A stretch of DNA of 52,531 nt, taken from NCBI RefSeq assembly GCF_002860355.1, contig NZ_NMWU01000003.1, positions 1 through 52,531 on the forward strand, written 5' to 3'. A program made the position numbers and the translations under genes. Positions 9,165 through 18,300 of the stretch are shown here, piece after piece. The DNA is from Bifidobacterium margollesii. Lineage in GTDB: Bacteria; Actinomycetota; Actinomycetes; Actinomycetales; Bifidobacteriaceae. How positions within the stretch are numbered: the stretch's first letter is position 1; every line of letters starts with the position of its first letter. The notes beneath the pieces were generated by a model that saw only the letters and a list, made by a program, of their open reading frames with translations, was not told where the DNA came from and ran no database searches.

Positions 9165-9512
9165 CTAGAAGTTCCTTCCGCTCCAGCCCCAATCCGTCGT
9201 CGCCGTGTAGCGGATGTACATGCGGTTCTCGGGAATGCCCAGCTCCTGGTTCAGCGCCGCAGAGATCTGCTCGGTCAGCGACTCCCACACATCGCGGGCC
9301 ACGCTTGTACCGAACACGTTCACCTCCACATAGGCGGCGGGCGCGTCGTCGCTGCCGCCGAAGTAGATCGGCATGTTGTCTTCGAACGGACACATCAGCC
9401 AGCCCTCCGACTTGCCCGGCACGGCGGTGATCGCCTTGCCGTATGCGGCCTTCAGCGCTTCGCGCTGGGCCTGGGTGGTGGAGCAGCTCACATGGGTGTG
9501 AATGACGGGCAT
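9165..9512 (-). CDS. MIF-like tautomerase (phenylpyruvate tautomerase-related)
   Basis: A 115-residue protein of the macrophage migration inhibitory factor fold. Pro-2 directly after the initiator Met is the catalytic base in this superfamily. It has the MIF-like opening MPVIHTHVSCSTT, the AYGKAIT helix, a GWLM segment and a trimer-forming C terminus ending in DWGWSGRNF. Family members tautomerise phenylpyruvate or dopachrome analogues; the natural substrate here is unknown. The start has an AGGAGG site upstream. It stands alone, convergent with rplI. Confidence 0.85.
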   Translation of the reverse strand: MPVIHTHVSCSTTQAQREALKAAYGKAITAVPGKSEGWLMCPFEDNMPIYFGGSDDAPAAYVEVNVFGTSVARDVWESLTEQISAALNQELGIPENRMYIRYTATTDWGWSGRNF

Positions 9513-9651
9513 GATTCCTCCTTGCTTCCGGTTTCGGACACCGGAGTCTACGACGATTCACCACTCATTATGCCGTCAAGCGCGAAGAATGTGTGTGACT
9601 GCGACGTCGCCGCGGCTTCGCCATCGCCGCCACACGGTATAAAGGTTCGTT

Positions 9652-10206
9652 GTGAGAAAACTGATCGCACAGCTTATGAAGTTCGGTCTCGTCGGAGGCA
9701 TCGCATTCATCATCGACTACGGTGTGATGAACCTGCTGCTCCTTACGCATATGCACAACGTGCTGGCGACCTCGATCTCGTTCTTCGTCTCATTGATCTT
9801 CAATTACGTGGCAAGCATGAAATTCGTGTTCAAGCATCGACCTGACATGGCCCGGTGGATGGAGATCACCATCTTCTTCGCCGCGGCCTTCGTCGGATGG
9901 ATCATGAACGAGGTGATCGTGTGGATCAGCACCTCATGGATGCCGCACGATTCGATGTACACCATGCATGTGCAGTACATCATCTGGACGAACATCGGCA
10001 AACTCGTCGCAACCGTGGTGGTGATGGTATGGAACTTCGTGATCCGAAAGTGGCTGCTTGACGACACCCACACCAATGCCATGAACCGGCTACGCCCGGA
10101 GGGGCACAAGCTCACCGAAGCCGAGCTTGAGGCCAAACGGGAGCGAAGTGTGGCTCATCGACTCGGCATGTGGTCCATCGAACATGCGCCATTCGGGTGG
10201 AAATAA
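9652..10206 (+). CDS. GtrA-family membrane protein
   Basis: A 184-residue polytopic protein with four predicted membrane helices (about 9-30, 37-58, 75-95, 110-133) and a charged cytosolic tail. The opening KLIAQLMKFGLVGGIAFIIDYGVMNLLL and the SFFVSLIFNYVASMKFVF block are typical of GtrA, proposed to flip polyprenyl-linked sugars for cell-surface glycan modification. The start is GTG 9652. No glycosyltransferase lies next to it, so the glycan it serves is unknown. Confidence 0.88.
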   Translation: MRKLIAQLMKFGLVGGIAFIIDYGVMNLLLLTHMHNVLATSISFFVSLIFNYVASMKFVFKHRPDMARWMEITIFFAAAFVGWIMNEVIVWISTSWMPHDSMYTMHVQYIIWTNIGKLVATVVVMVWNFVIRKWLLDDTHTNAMNRLRPEGHKLTEAELEAKRERSVAHRLGMWSIEHAPFGWK

Positions 10207-10217
10207 CGATTGCCCGT

Positions 10218-10245
10218 CACTCTTTGACGCAGGCCTGAAAGAGTG
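10218..10245. terminator. Possible bidirectional terminator hairpin
   Basis: CACTCTTT (10218-10225) pairs with AAAGAGTG (10238-10245) between two convergent genes. There is no long T-run on either side, so efficiency is uncertain. Confidence 0.4.
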
Positions 10246-10260
10246 AACGGAAGCGGCGCC

Positions 10261-11613
10261 TCACACCGTCACCTCCGCCAGAATCGGCGTCTCAGTGCTG
10301 GTCTTGATCTGCCTGAATCCAACGAAGGCAATGGCCAGCGAGCCCAATGCCAGCACGGTTACGGTCATGAAGCCCCCGTGCGAGCCATAACGGTCGATGA
10401 ACTGACCGGCCACCGCCGAGCCGAACGAAGCCCCGATGGAATTCATCGCGCCCATCCACGCCACACCTTCGGTGAATCGCGAGGGCGGCACCAGATGCAG
10501 CATGATCTGATTGCCGTTGATCCACGTCGGAGCCTGACACACGCCGCACAGCAGGTAGATGATCATGATGACCCACAGATGATTGGCGAACACGAAGCAG
10601 GAAATACCGAGATTCACCACGGCGAGGCAGAAATAGAAGCGCTTCCACAGCGGAATGACCCAGTTCTTCGCGCCGTACACCAGCGCACCGCACAGCGAGC
10701 TGAACGAGAAGCAGGCGAATACGAATCCCGTGAACTGGGCCATATCCTGCTCCTTGGCGAACGCGATGATCGAAATGCCCGTAGCACTCTGGAACGCGCC
10801 CAGTCCGAACCACGTCACGCACACGGCGAGCAGGCCCGGGCCGAAAATCGAGTCCTTGGCCTTGTCGGCGTCCGCACCCTGCATGGCAGCGGCCCGGGCG
10901 GCCTCGCGCTCTCGGTATTCCTTGCGGGTCAGTCCGGCTTCGCGCGCCAGCTGGGTCTGCGACGGCGGTTCGGTGGACAGCTCGGTGAGAAACATCAGCG
11001 CGCCCACGATCACGCAGACGCCGGTGAACGAGAACGCCAGCACGCCGGAGATCACGGCGAGAATCGAGGCGAGCGGGTTGCCCACCACCCACATGCATTC
11101 GTCGAACACGCCCGACAATGACAACGCGCGGTTGATCCGCTCATTGTCGCCCTTGAGCTGGTTCGTCCATCGGGCGCGGCTCATCGCGCCCCACGGCGGG
11201 ATGAATGCCAGGAACGGCGTGATCACATACAGGATCCATTCCGGCACTCGATGCGTGATGCAGGTCACGAGGGCGATGGCGGCCACGATCCAGATGATGA
11301 TCGACGGAATGGAGATCTGTCGCTGACCGAACTTGTCGACCAGGCGTCCCAGCAGTGGTGTGAGAATTGCCAGGGCGATGGCCTGCACGGCGGTGAGTGC
11401 GCCGGCCAGACCATAGCTGCCGTAGTAATGCTGCACGGAGATGGTGATGGTCATGCCGATCATCGGGAACGGCATGCAGGCGATCACCGAGCCGATGGAA
11501 TACCGCGCCGCATGGGGGAGTCGCAGCAGTTCGGCGTATCCGCCGAAGACGCGGTGATTCACGTCCTTGATAGCCTGAAACATGGATGGTTTGGATGGTT
11601 GATTCGACTGCAT
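10261..11613 (-). CDS. Major facilitator superfamily transporter
   Basis: A 450-residue protein with about twelve hydrophobic segments in two halves joined by a charged loop (about residues 205-245, rich in Glu/Arg/Ala). The MFS loop signature between helices 2 and 3 reads GRLVDKFGQRQ. No substrate-specific motif is recognised, so the cargo is unknown; family members export drugs or move sugars and other small solutes with protons. The start has an AAGGAGGAG ribosome-binding site. It is divergent from the phosphatase gene. Confidence 0.85.
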   Translation of the reverse strand: MQSNQPSKPSMFQAIKDVNHRVFGGYAELLRLPHAARYSIGSVIACMPFPMIGMTITISVQHYYGSYGLAGALTAVQAIALAILTPLLGRLVDKFGQRQISIPSIIIWIVAAIALVTCITHRVPEWILYVITPFLAFIPPWGAMSRARWTNQLKGDNERINRALSLSGVFDECMWVVGNPLASILAVISGVLAFSFTGVCVIVGALMFLTELSTEPPSQTQLAREAGLTRKEYREREAARAAAMQGADADKAKDSIFGPGLLAVCVTWFGLGAFQSATGISIIAFAKEQDMAQFTGFVFACFSFSSLCGALVYGAKNWVIPLWKRFYFCLAVVNLGISCFVFANHLWVIMIIYLLCGVCQAPTWINGNQIMLHLVPPSRFTEGVAWMGAMNSIGASFGSAVAGQFIDRYGSHGGFMTVTVLALGSLAIAFVGFRQIKTSTETPILAEVTV

Positions 11614-12031
11614 TTCTCCTCCTTTTGGGTGTGCGATGCTCCTCTTCGGGCATCGGGAAGCGATGGGTTTGTGGGGTTCCGGGGGTTTGCCCCGTCGTCA
11701 GCGTGTCTGTTGGCCGCCGGGCACCGTGGCCCGATTTTGCGCTTATCGACCTTGCACCTACCGTTCGGTTGGTTTGTGCATGTGCGGACTGGGCTAGTCT
11801 ATGTCCGTCCAACGGTGCGACACGCGGCGGATATGATGGATACGGCAGTTTTTTCGATGAATGTACCGACGGGTATTGATTCGGCGATCGTAGTGCGGCG
11901 GCCACCGTGTGAACGCTCATGGATCCGTGTGAACGCCCATGGATAACGGGGATTGCACGCGGGCGGCGGACGCGGATGCGAGTGCGCGGACGGTCGGACG
12001 AATCAGACAAAGTCAGACAAAAGGAGTGACG
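11614..12031. other. Divergent intergenic region
   Basis: About 420 bases between the MFS and phosphatase genes with no convincing gene. It holds two copies of an 18-base direct repeat (gtgtgaacgcycatggat, 11907-11924 and 11927-11944, one mismatch). Their function is unknown; paired operator sites are possible. Confidence 0.45.
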
Positions 12032-12691
12032 ATGCCAGCAACCACGGTTCATCTGGTCCGGCACGGCGAAGTGTACAACCCCGACCATGTGCTGTACGAG
12101 CGACTGCCCGACTTCCATCTTTCCGATCGAGGCGTGCGCATGGCCCAGGCAACCGCACGCTACATGGCGGGGCACAGCGGCATCAACCACGCTGAGGCGG
12201 TCTATTCCTCGCCGCTCGACCGCACCCGCGAGACGGCCGGCGAGATTCTGAAGGCGCTGAACGCGGTGCGATCGCAACGCGGCGAACAGCCTCTTGATCT
12301 GCATACCGATCCACGGCTGATCGAAGCCGGCAACGAGTTTCGCGGCCGACGCATCGGTCACGGTTCAGGAGCGCTGTGGCGTCCGGAGAATCTGAGGCTG
12401 ATCCGCAATCTCCACAGGCCGACGTGGGGGGAGTCGTATCAGAGCATCGGGCGACGGATGAGCGAATTCGTCTATGAGAAGGTGGACGAGTACGCCGGCG
12501 GGCAGATCATCGTCGTCAGTCATGAGTCGCCGATCTGGTCGTTCCGGCACCTGCTGGAGACCGGGCACCCCGAACATTGGATGTTCCTGAGGCATACGGC
12601 GCTCGCCTCGGTGACGTCCATCACCTTCGACGCCGATACGCATGAGCTGCTCGCCATCGCCTATGCCGATCCGGCGGCATCGGTGCAGTAG
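12032..12691 (+). CDS. Histidine phosphatase family protein
   Basis: A phosphohydrolase of the phosphoglycerate mutase-like superfamily. The catalytic phospho-histidine motif is LVRHGE at residues 7-12; the distal histidine lies in VVSHESPIW, where canonical members have SHG. ATG 12032 is chosen because AAGGAG (12021-12026) has a 5-base spacing and the protein then starts just ahead of the RHGE motif; an upstream in-frame ATG at 11939 lacks a site. 219 residues. The substrate cannot be told from sequence. Confidence 0.85.
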   Translation: MPATTVHLVRHGEVYNPDHVLYERLPDFHLSDRGVRMAQATARYMAGHSGINHAEAVYSSPLDRTRETAGEILKALNAVRSQRGEQPLDLHTDPRLIEAGNEFRGRRIGHGSGALWRPENLRLIRNLHRPTWGESYQSIGRRMSEFVYEKVDEYAGGQIIVVSHESPIWSFRHLLETGHPEHWMFLRHTALASVTSITFDADTHELLAIAYADPAASVQ

Positions 12692-12818
12692 GCCGAGCGG
12701 TGCATTCCGGTGCCGTCCGGTCCGGATCGGGATGCACGCCAAAGGTGATCTTGCTCACGAATCGGTACGAAAACCGGGAAAACCACGAAAACTCGGGCTG
12801 ATTTTCCGTGGATCCGAC

Positions 12819-12834
12819 CATACTGGACAGTATG
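12819..12834. promoter_or_regulatory. Perfect dyad over a start codon
   Basis: CATACTG-GA-CAGTATG is a perfect 7-2-7 inverted repeat whose right arm includes the ATG at 12832. A repressor or an RNA hairpin here would block initiation directly. Confidence 0.35.
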
Positions 12835-13725
12835 AGCAATACTGCATGGACTTCCTCCGCAGCCGCGTTGAAGCAGCTGCCGTCGTTTGCCGCCGCCGTT
12901 GAAGCCGGCAAGACGCTGACCGGCATGTGGCCGCTCCACGACCATATGCACATCGACAATGACGTGAAGTACGCCGAATCGTTCCAGGTGCGCGTCACCC
13001 GCCAGTTCGCGCTGACGCTGACCGGCGAGGACATCACCGTGCCGGATGCGGAATACGTGTACGAAGGTGCGGATGAGATTCCGGGCCGTCCGCAGAGCAT
13101 CGTGGATGCGCTGCTTGCCGCGAACGATGCCTACGACGAGTCGGCCGACTTCTCGGATGACGGCGATGCGGCACACATCGTGGAGGCCGCCTCGCTGCTG
13201 GGCGACGTGTGGAACGACGAAACCGCCGAGGCGGTTCGCGCGCTGACCGATCGGGTGGCCGACGAAGCCGGAAAGCTGGCCTCCGACGACCTGGAGGATC
13301 GCTACGCGTTGACGACTTCCGCGTTCGCCGAAGCGCTGGTGACGGTGAGCGGGCACGCCGCTGATTCCGCTGCCGCAGCCAAGGCCGCGCTGCCCGTCGT
13401 GCTGTATTTCAAAGAGCTGAACGAGCGTTTCGGTGTGCCGATCGTCTTCGTGTCGGCCGAGGATTTGGAACGATTCCGCGCCATTGCGGTGGAGGGGCCG
13501 GAGGCCACTGACGCCGAGGGCCGCAGTGGTGCTGAGCGCTTCGGTGAACTGCTCGACCCGCTGGCGAAGGCCGAGTGGACGAAGCGCCATGACGATATTC
13601 TGTGGGATCCCGTGGAAGCCAAGAAGAAGGCCCGCGAGGAGGATGAGAAGAAGAGCAAGGCTGCGCTTGCCGCCAAGTTCGCCCATATCAAGGACGATCC
13701 GGGCAAGGAAACGGTCGAGCTATAA
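12832..13725 (+). CDS. Conserved-looking acidic protein of unknown function
   Basis: A 297-residue soluble protein, strongly acidic and rich in Ala, Asp and Glu, with a Lys/Glu-rich coiled-coil-like segment near residues 260-285 (AKKKAREEDEKKSKAALAAKF). No signal peptide, membrane segment or catalytic motif is recognised. Codon use matches its neighbours. A GTG at 12808 in the same frame is an alternative start; neither has a clear ribosome-binding site, so leaderless initiation at 12832 is possible. The function is not known. Confidence 0.75.
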   Translation: MSNTAWTSSAAALKQLPSFAAAVEAGKTLTGMWPLHDHMHIDNDVKYAESFQVRVTRQFALTLTGEDITVPDAEYVYEGADEIPGRPQSIVDALLAANDAYDESADFSDDGDAAHIVEAASLLGDVWNDETAEAVRALTDRVADEAGKLASDDLEDRYALTTSAFAEALVTVSGHAADSAAAAKAALPVVLYFKELNERFGVPIVFVSAEDLERFRAIAVEGPEATDAEGRSGAERFGELLDPLAKAEWTKRHDDILWDPVEAKKKAREEDEKKSKAALAAKFAHIKDDPGKETVEL

Positions 13726-13772
13726 CGCCGCATGGGATATCGAGAGCTGGGCTGCATGTGGCAGTGGACTTG

Positions 13773-13817
13773 GCTCTCGCTGGCGGGAGCTGGCTCGCGC
13801 AGCGAGTCTGAGGGTGG
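13773..13817 (+). repeat. Short interspersed palindromic repeat ('tgatgagg' family)
   Basis: A CTCTCGCTGGCGGGAG hairpin is followed by a second GCTCGCGCAGCGAGTC hairpin and 'tgagggtgg'. The layout (hairpin, hairpin, ctgatgagg-like end) recurs at 23828, 25602, 30182 and 51984. It lies between convergent genes. Confidence 0.6.
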
Positions 13818-13900
13818 CTGGATGATGCGTTGATTGATGCCCCACCCGCTGCGCGGGAGCCCCGACGTCTTGTGCGACGTGCGCCACTGCTACGAGTAAT

Positions 13901-14944
13901 TCACTGCCGTCCGTCCGGGCGGTCCCAGCGGGCTCCCGCGGGATCGCTTCTGCCGACGAACATCACGATGTTGAGCACCACGGCGGCGATGATCAGTATG
14001 GCACCGATGAGGATCGCGGCCGCTCCGGCTCCGGCGCCGCCATTGCCGTTCGATGCGAACAGCAGGCCAACGCCTCCGGCCATCATTGCTATGAACGCCA
14101 AGACGCACAGTCCATACGGTAGCAGCAGCCACCATCCGCTTTTGTTGCGGTCATGCAGCCGACGGACGGCCACCGCAAGCTGCGGAATAAGAATCGCCAG
14201 ACCCCATATCGCTTCCAGTCCGTTGACCACCGCGGAATCGTTCGTGGCGCTCGACAGGATGTTGAATGCCGAACCGACGATGAACGTGAACAGGACCACC
14301 CACCAGTATTCGCTGCGGGATGCACGGCCGTGGAACGTAGCGTACTTTTTGAAGAACCGTACGATCGCATTCGGGAAACTGATGCCGTAGTAGGGAGCCC
14401 ACAGCGGCGGTTCCCCTCCGTTAGGTGCGTATCCGGGGCCGTAGCCGCCGTAATTGGGGGCGGTGGATCCGGATCCGCCGTTGGGCGCGAACCCGTTCGG
14501 ATTTCCTTGGGAGTAGTCGAAGTTCTGCTGACCGGGATTCTGATAGCTCTGCCCGTTTTCGCTCTGCGGATACTGCGGGGTTGCGGAATACTGCGGGTCG
14601 GTCTGCGGGGCTGCATACTGCGGATTCTGGTATCCCTGATCGCCGGTCTGCGTGTATCCGGCTCCCGACTGGGGCTGATCGTAGGAGGGCTGACCATACG
14701 CGGGTTGACCGTAGACCGGAACTCCGTCATATGTTGGCTGTTGCGCGGCCGGCTGCTGGGGGTTCGGCTGCTGCGTCGCGGACGAATCGGCACCGGGCTG
14801 CTGAGGCATTGGCGAATGCTGAGGAGTCGGCGGCTGATAGGACTGGCCATAGGGGTCGGTGGTGCTATTGCCGCCGAAATCGCTGAACTGGCTGTTGGGA
14901 TCGTTCGGCTTTCGGCTGCCGTTGAAGCCATTCGGGTCGGTCAT
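13901..14944 (-). CDS. DUF805 membrane protein with long Gln/Pro/Tyr-rich N terminus
   Basis: 347 residues. The first 210 or so are low-complexity, with repeated YGQPxYGQP and QYSATPQY-like units and many Gln, Pro, Asn, Gly and Tyr. The rest is a DUF805 domain: a short amphipathic opening (FKKYATFHGRASRSEYWW) and several membrane helices with RRLHDRNKSGWWLL between them. The start is set at ATG 14944 by a GAGGAAGGGG site upstream; an open frame continues further up without one. Function unknown; a membrane organiser or sensor with a disordered arm is possible. Confidence 0.85.
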   Translation of the reverse strand: MTDPNGFNGSRKPNDPNSQFSDFGGNSTTDPYGQSYQPPTPQHSPMPQQPGADSSATQQPNPQQPAAQQPTYDGVPVYGQPAYGQPSYDQPQSGAGYTQTGDQGYQNPQYAAPQTDPQYSATPQYPQSENGQSYQNPGQQNFDYSQGNPNGFAPNGGSGSTAPNYGGYGPGYAPNGGEPPLWAPYYGISFPNAIVRFFKKYATFHGRASRSEYWWVVLFTFIVGSAFNILSSATNDSAVVNGLEAIWGLAILIPQLAVAVRRLHDRNKSGWWLLLPYGLCVLAFIAMMAGGVGLLFASNGNGGAGAGAAAILIGAILIIAAVVLNIVMFVGRSDPAGARWDRPDGRQ

Positions 14945-15225
14945 GGTTCCCCTTCCTCGTCCCCGCAGGAGTTCTCCTGCGGTATTGGTACGTGCGTGCG
15001 GCTGTGCATTCGCATATTCGTTTCCATTCTCCCGCATAATCGGCGAATCCGCTACTGAACAGCGTCGGTGTGATGTTTCGATGTGGTGGTTAAGGAGGTG
15101 TGTCGCGTCGTTGCCTACTGTTGCCAAATTTTGCCTCCGCCTACTGAATTAACGACGGAAACGCTTGCGCGGTCGACTGGTTAGTGAGGGTATAAGGGGG
15201 TATATGGACGACAGATTGCGGTGTT

Positions 15226-15270
15226 TTGTCGTCTTTGGGCCTTACCTTTACTGTGTTTGCCCCCCCCCCC
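15226..15270 (+). promoter_or_regulatory. Predicted pilus promoter with 11-base C tract at +1
   Basis: TTGTCG (15226-15231), 17-base spacer, TACTGT (15249-15254) is the best promoter match ahead of the adhesin gene. Transcription would then start about 15261, inside an uninterrupted run of 11 C (15260-15270). Homopolymer tracts of this length slip readily in replication, and here slippage would change the leader or initiation region about 65 bases before the start codon. The promoter is inferred from sequence only; the tract is plainly visible. Confidence 0.6.
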
Positions 15271-15333
15271 AAATGATGGTAGGGGGTGGCCGATGCAGTG
15301 CGAGATGAATCGGACGTTAGAGGAAGAGACACG

Positions 15334-18300
15334 ATGACCGCATTCGATTGGGTGAGCTCTCGGTTGCGCAACCGTGCCGGCTGTATGCCGGGCGAGAACG
15401 GCCATGCCTCGGCATGTTCGGCAATACACTCATCCACGGATCGAGAATCCACTGGCCATGAGTCCGTGGACCGTGAATCCGCTGTTCGCAGGCACCCCCG
15501 ACAGAGTGCAGCCCCCCGCGGTCGCAAGGCGTTGGCCGCATTCCTTGCCGTCGTCACCTCGATGTTCGCGCTCGTTCCCTCGGCCGGCGCCGATACCGCC
15601 AGCGTTTCCACGGGGAATGCATCGTCCATGCAGATCGTAGCCGCCGATACCGGTGCTGCCGCCGCAGTCATGAACGATGCGAACGATACCGGGAGCGATA
15701 CCGGGAACGGCGGTGCCGTCAATGATGCCGCTTCCGCTCGGTCATCATCCGCTGCAACACCTGCGGCACTGCCGACCGCATCCCCGTCCCCGACCGCATC
15801 CCGGCCCCCGGCGGCTTCCGATGCGGCCAAGACGGCCGAGCCCAAGGCCAGGGCCGTTGCCGGAAATCCACGCGGCGCGAACACGAACCGCAAAACCGAC
15901 GGCACCGCAACACGCGCAGCCAACCCCGCACCCCGCGCAGCGGCCGCCACCAACGACTCCCTCTCCGGCCGCAGCGTCGCCGGACAGACCGTCGCCACCA
16001 TCAACGGCAAGCGTTACATCCTGATCGGCAACGAACAACAGCTGCACGCCATCGGCACCGGGAAGAAGGTCATCGGTCGCATCTGGCGTGTGCAGCAGAC
16101 CTACTCGCACACCGGTGATCTCGGTCTGATCCCGCAGTACGACTGGGTGGACACCGGCACCAAGGAAATCGCCTACGACGGCGACGCCGACCTCGCCGCG
16201 GGAGAAAAACTACGCAACGAGGACGCCGAAGACCACGACACCGTGCTCATCCCTCTCGAGGGAAAGACCCGCTACCGCTACTTCTCCTACGATGAGAACG
16301 GCAACGAGGTGAACGCCACCTCAACCGCCGGCGCGAACACCGGACTGGCCTACAGCGCCGACGCGCACTATCTCGTCTTCAGGAACATCGACCTTGCCGC
16401 CGATGCGGAAAACGGGGTGACCACGGGAGCGCAATGGACGCCGCTGATGTTCTCCGGCACCATGATCGGCGCGATCTCACCGAACGGCGACACCCAAGGC
16501 GACCTGTTCAAGCAGATCGCCGCCGACGGCCTCGGCCCGGCCAACGCCGACGTCACCAAACCCGTGATCTCCAACGTCGTGGTGAATCAGCCAGCCGGCA
16601 ACCTGCACGTCGACAAGCAGCAGGGCATCGGCTTCTTCGCGTCGATCACCAGCAAATCAAGCATCACCAGCAGCGGCAACAACTCCGGCGGCGTGCAAAG
16701 CCTCGGCACGGTCACGGTCTCCAACCTCAAGCTCAGCGACGTCTCCGTCACCAACCAGGCCACGGTCGCCTACGTGAACCCGACGCTGGTCTCCGCGCTG
16801 CTCGATCTCGTCGGTCTGCTGCTCAAACCCCTTGGGCTCGGCCTCGATGATCTGCTCGCCGTGCACAAGAACAATCCGTCGAACTTCGCCACCGGCGCGT
16901 TCGCCGGCCGCATCTACGGCGACGCGAAGGTGACCGGCTGCGAAGTGGAGAACGCCGCCGTCGCCAACGTCAAAGGCATGACCGGCGGATTCGTCGGCTA
17001 CGTCGAAGGCGCCACCCGATACGACATCGTCTCCGATTCGCTGGGCACGCTGATCACCGTGCTCGCCGACATCCTCAACGTCATTCCGTTCCTCGGCCTC
17101 GGCGATCTCGTCGACTGGCTGCTGGGCAGCACGCTCGGCCTGAACGCCCTGGTGCCGATCGGCTACTACAACCCGGTCGTGACCGACTCCCACGTCTCCG
17201 GCCTCAAGGCAGGCACCGTGATCGGCAACGCCGATTCCCCCTACGCGGGCGGATTCGCGGGCGCGCAGATCGGAGCGATCATCGAGGACTCCTCGGTCAC
17301 CAGCAGCACCGCCTTCGAGGTGCGCGCGAAGAAATACGCGGGCGGGTTCGTCGGCGTGAGCCGCAACGGCGAAGTCGGCGGTCTGCTCAACTCGCTCGGC
17401 ATCACGATCCTCTCCGCCATGCGTCCGCAAAGCCTGATCCAGAACTCCACGCTCACCGTCAGCGGTGGAACCGGCGGCATCACCGTCACCGCCGAAAACT
17501 ACGCGGGCGGATTCGCCGGGCGGCTCGCCAACGCCTACGCGGTCAACGACACGCTATCGGCCACCGCGAAAGTCACCGCCACCGCATCGCACGCCGGCGG
17601 CTTCACCGGCCGCGCATCCGCAGGATGGGGGCTGGAGGCCGGCACCGATTCCGACGAACAGTCCGCCGACACGTCACTGGTCAAACAGCTGACGAAAATC
17701 CTCACCAAACTGCTCGAAACGAACCCCGACGGTGCCGGTGCGCTCCTCACCATCGCCGGCGTGAACCCGTCGATCATCCTCGGCGCGCGGATGAGCGGCG
17801 ACATCACGGTCACCTCGAACGGCGACTATGCGGGCGGCATCGTCGGCGACGGCTCAGGCACGGTGATCGGCGACTCCTCGCACGCCCGCCTCGAAAAACT
17901 CTCGTTCTGGAAATACAACAACCCCCGAGACTTCCCGACCCAGCGAACCACCACGCTCGCCGGTCTTCGGGCCGTCACGGCCAAAGGCTCCTATGCGGGC
18001 GGCATCGCCGGCAACCTCCAGCCCACCACGGTCGCCGGACTGCTCAACAGCGTGATCAAGATCGGCGACCTCAGCACATTGAAGAAATTCGACCAATTCT
18101 CCGCGTTCACCGTCGAGAATGCCGTCGTCAGCGGTGTGGCCGGCACCGGGGATGCGGCCGGAAGCGCAACCGGCGGCTGGACGGTCACCGCCGGCACCTA
18201 CTACGCAGGCGGCGCGATCGGCTGCGCAACCGGCGGCGACGCCACCAACGTGACGCTCAACGCCCTGGCCTCGGTGGAGGCCAAAGGCGAGGCCGGCGGC

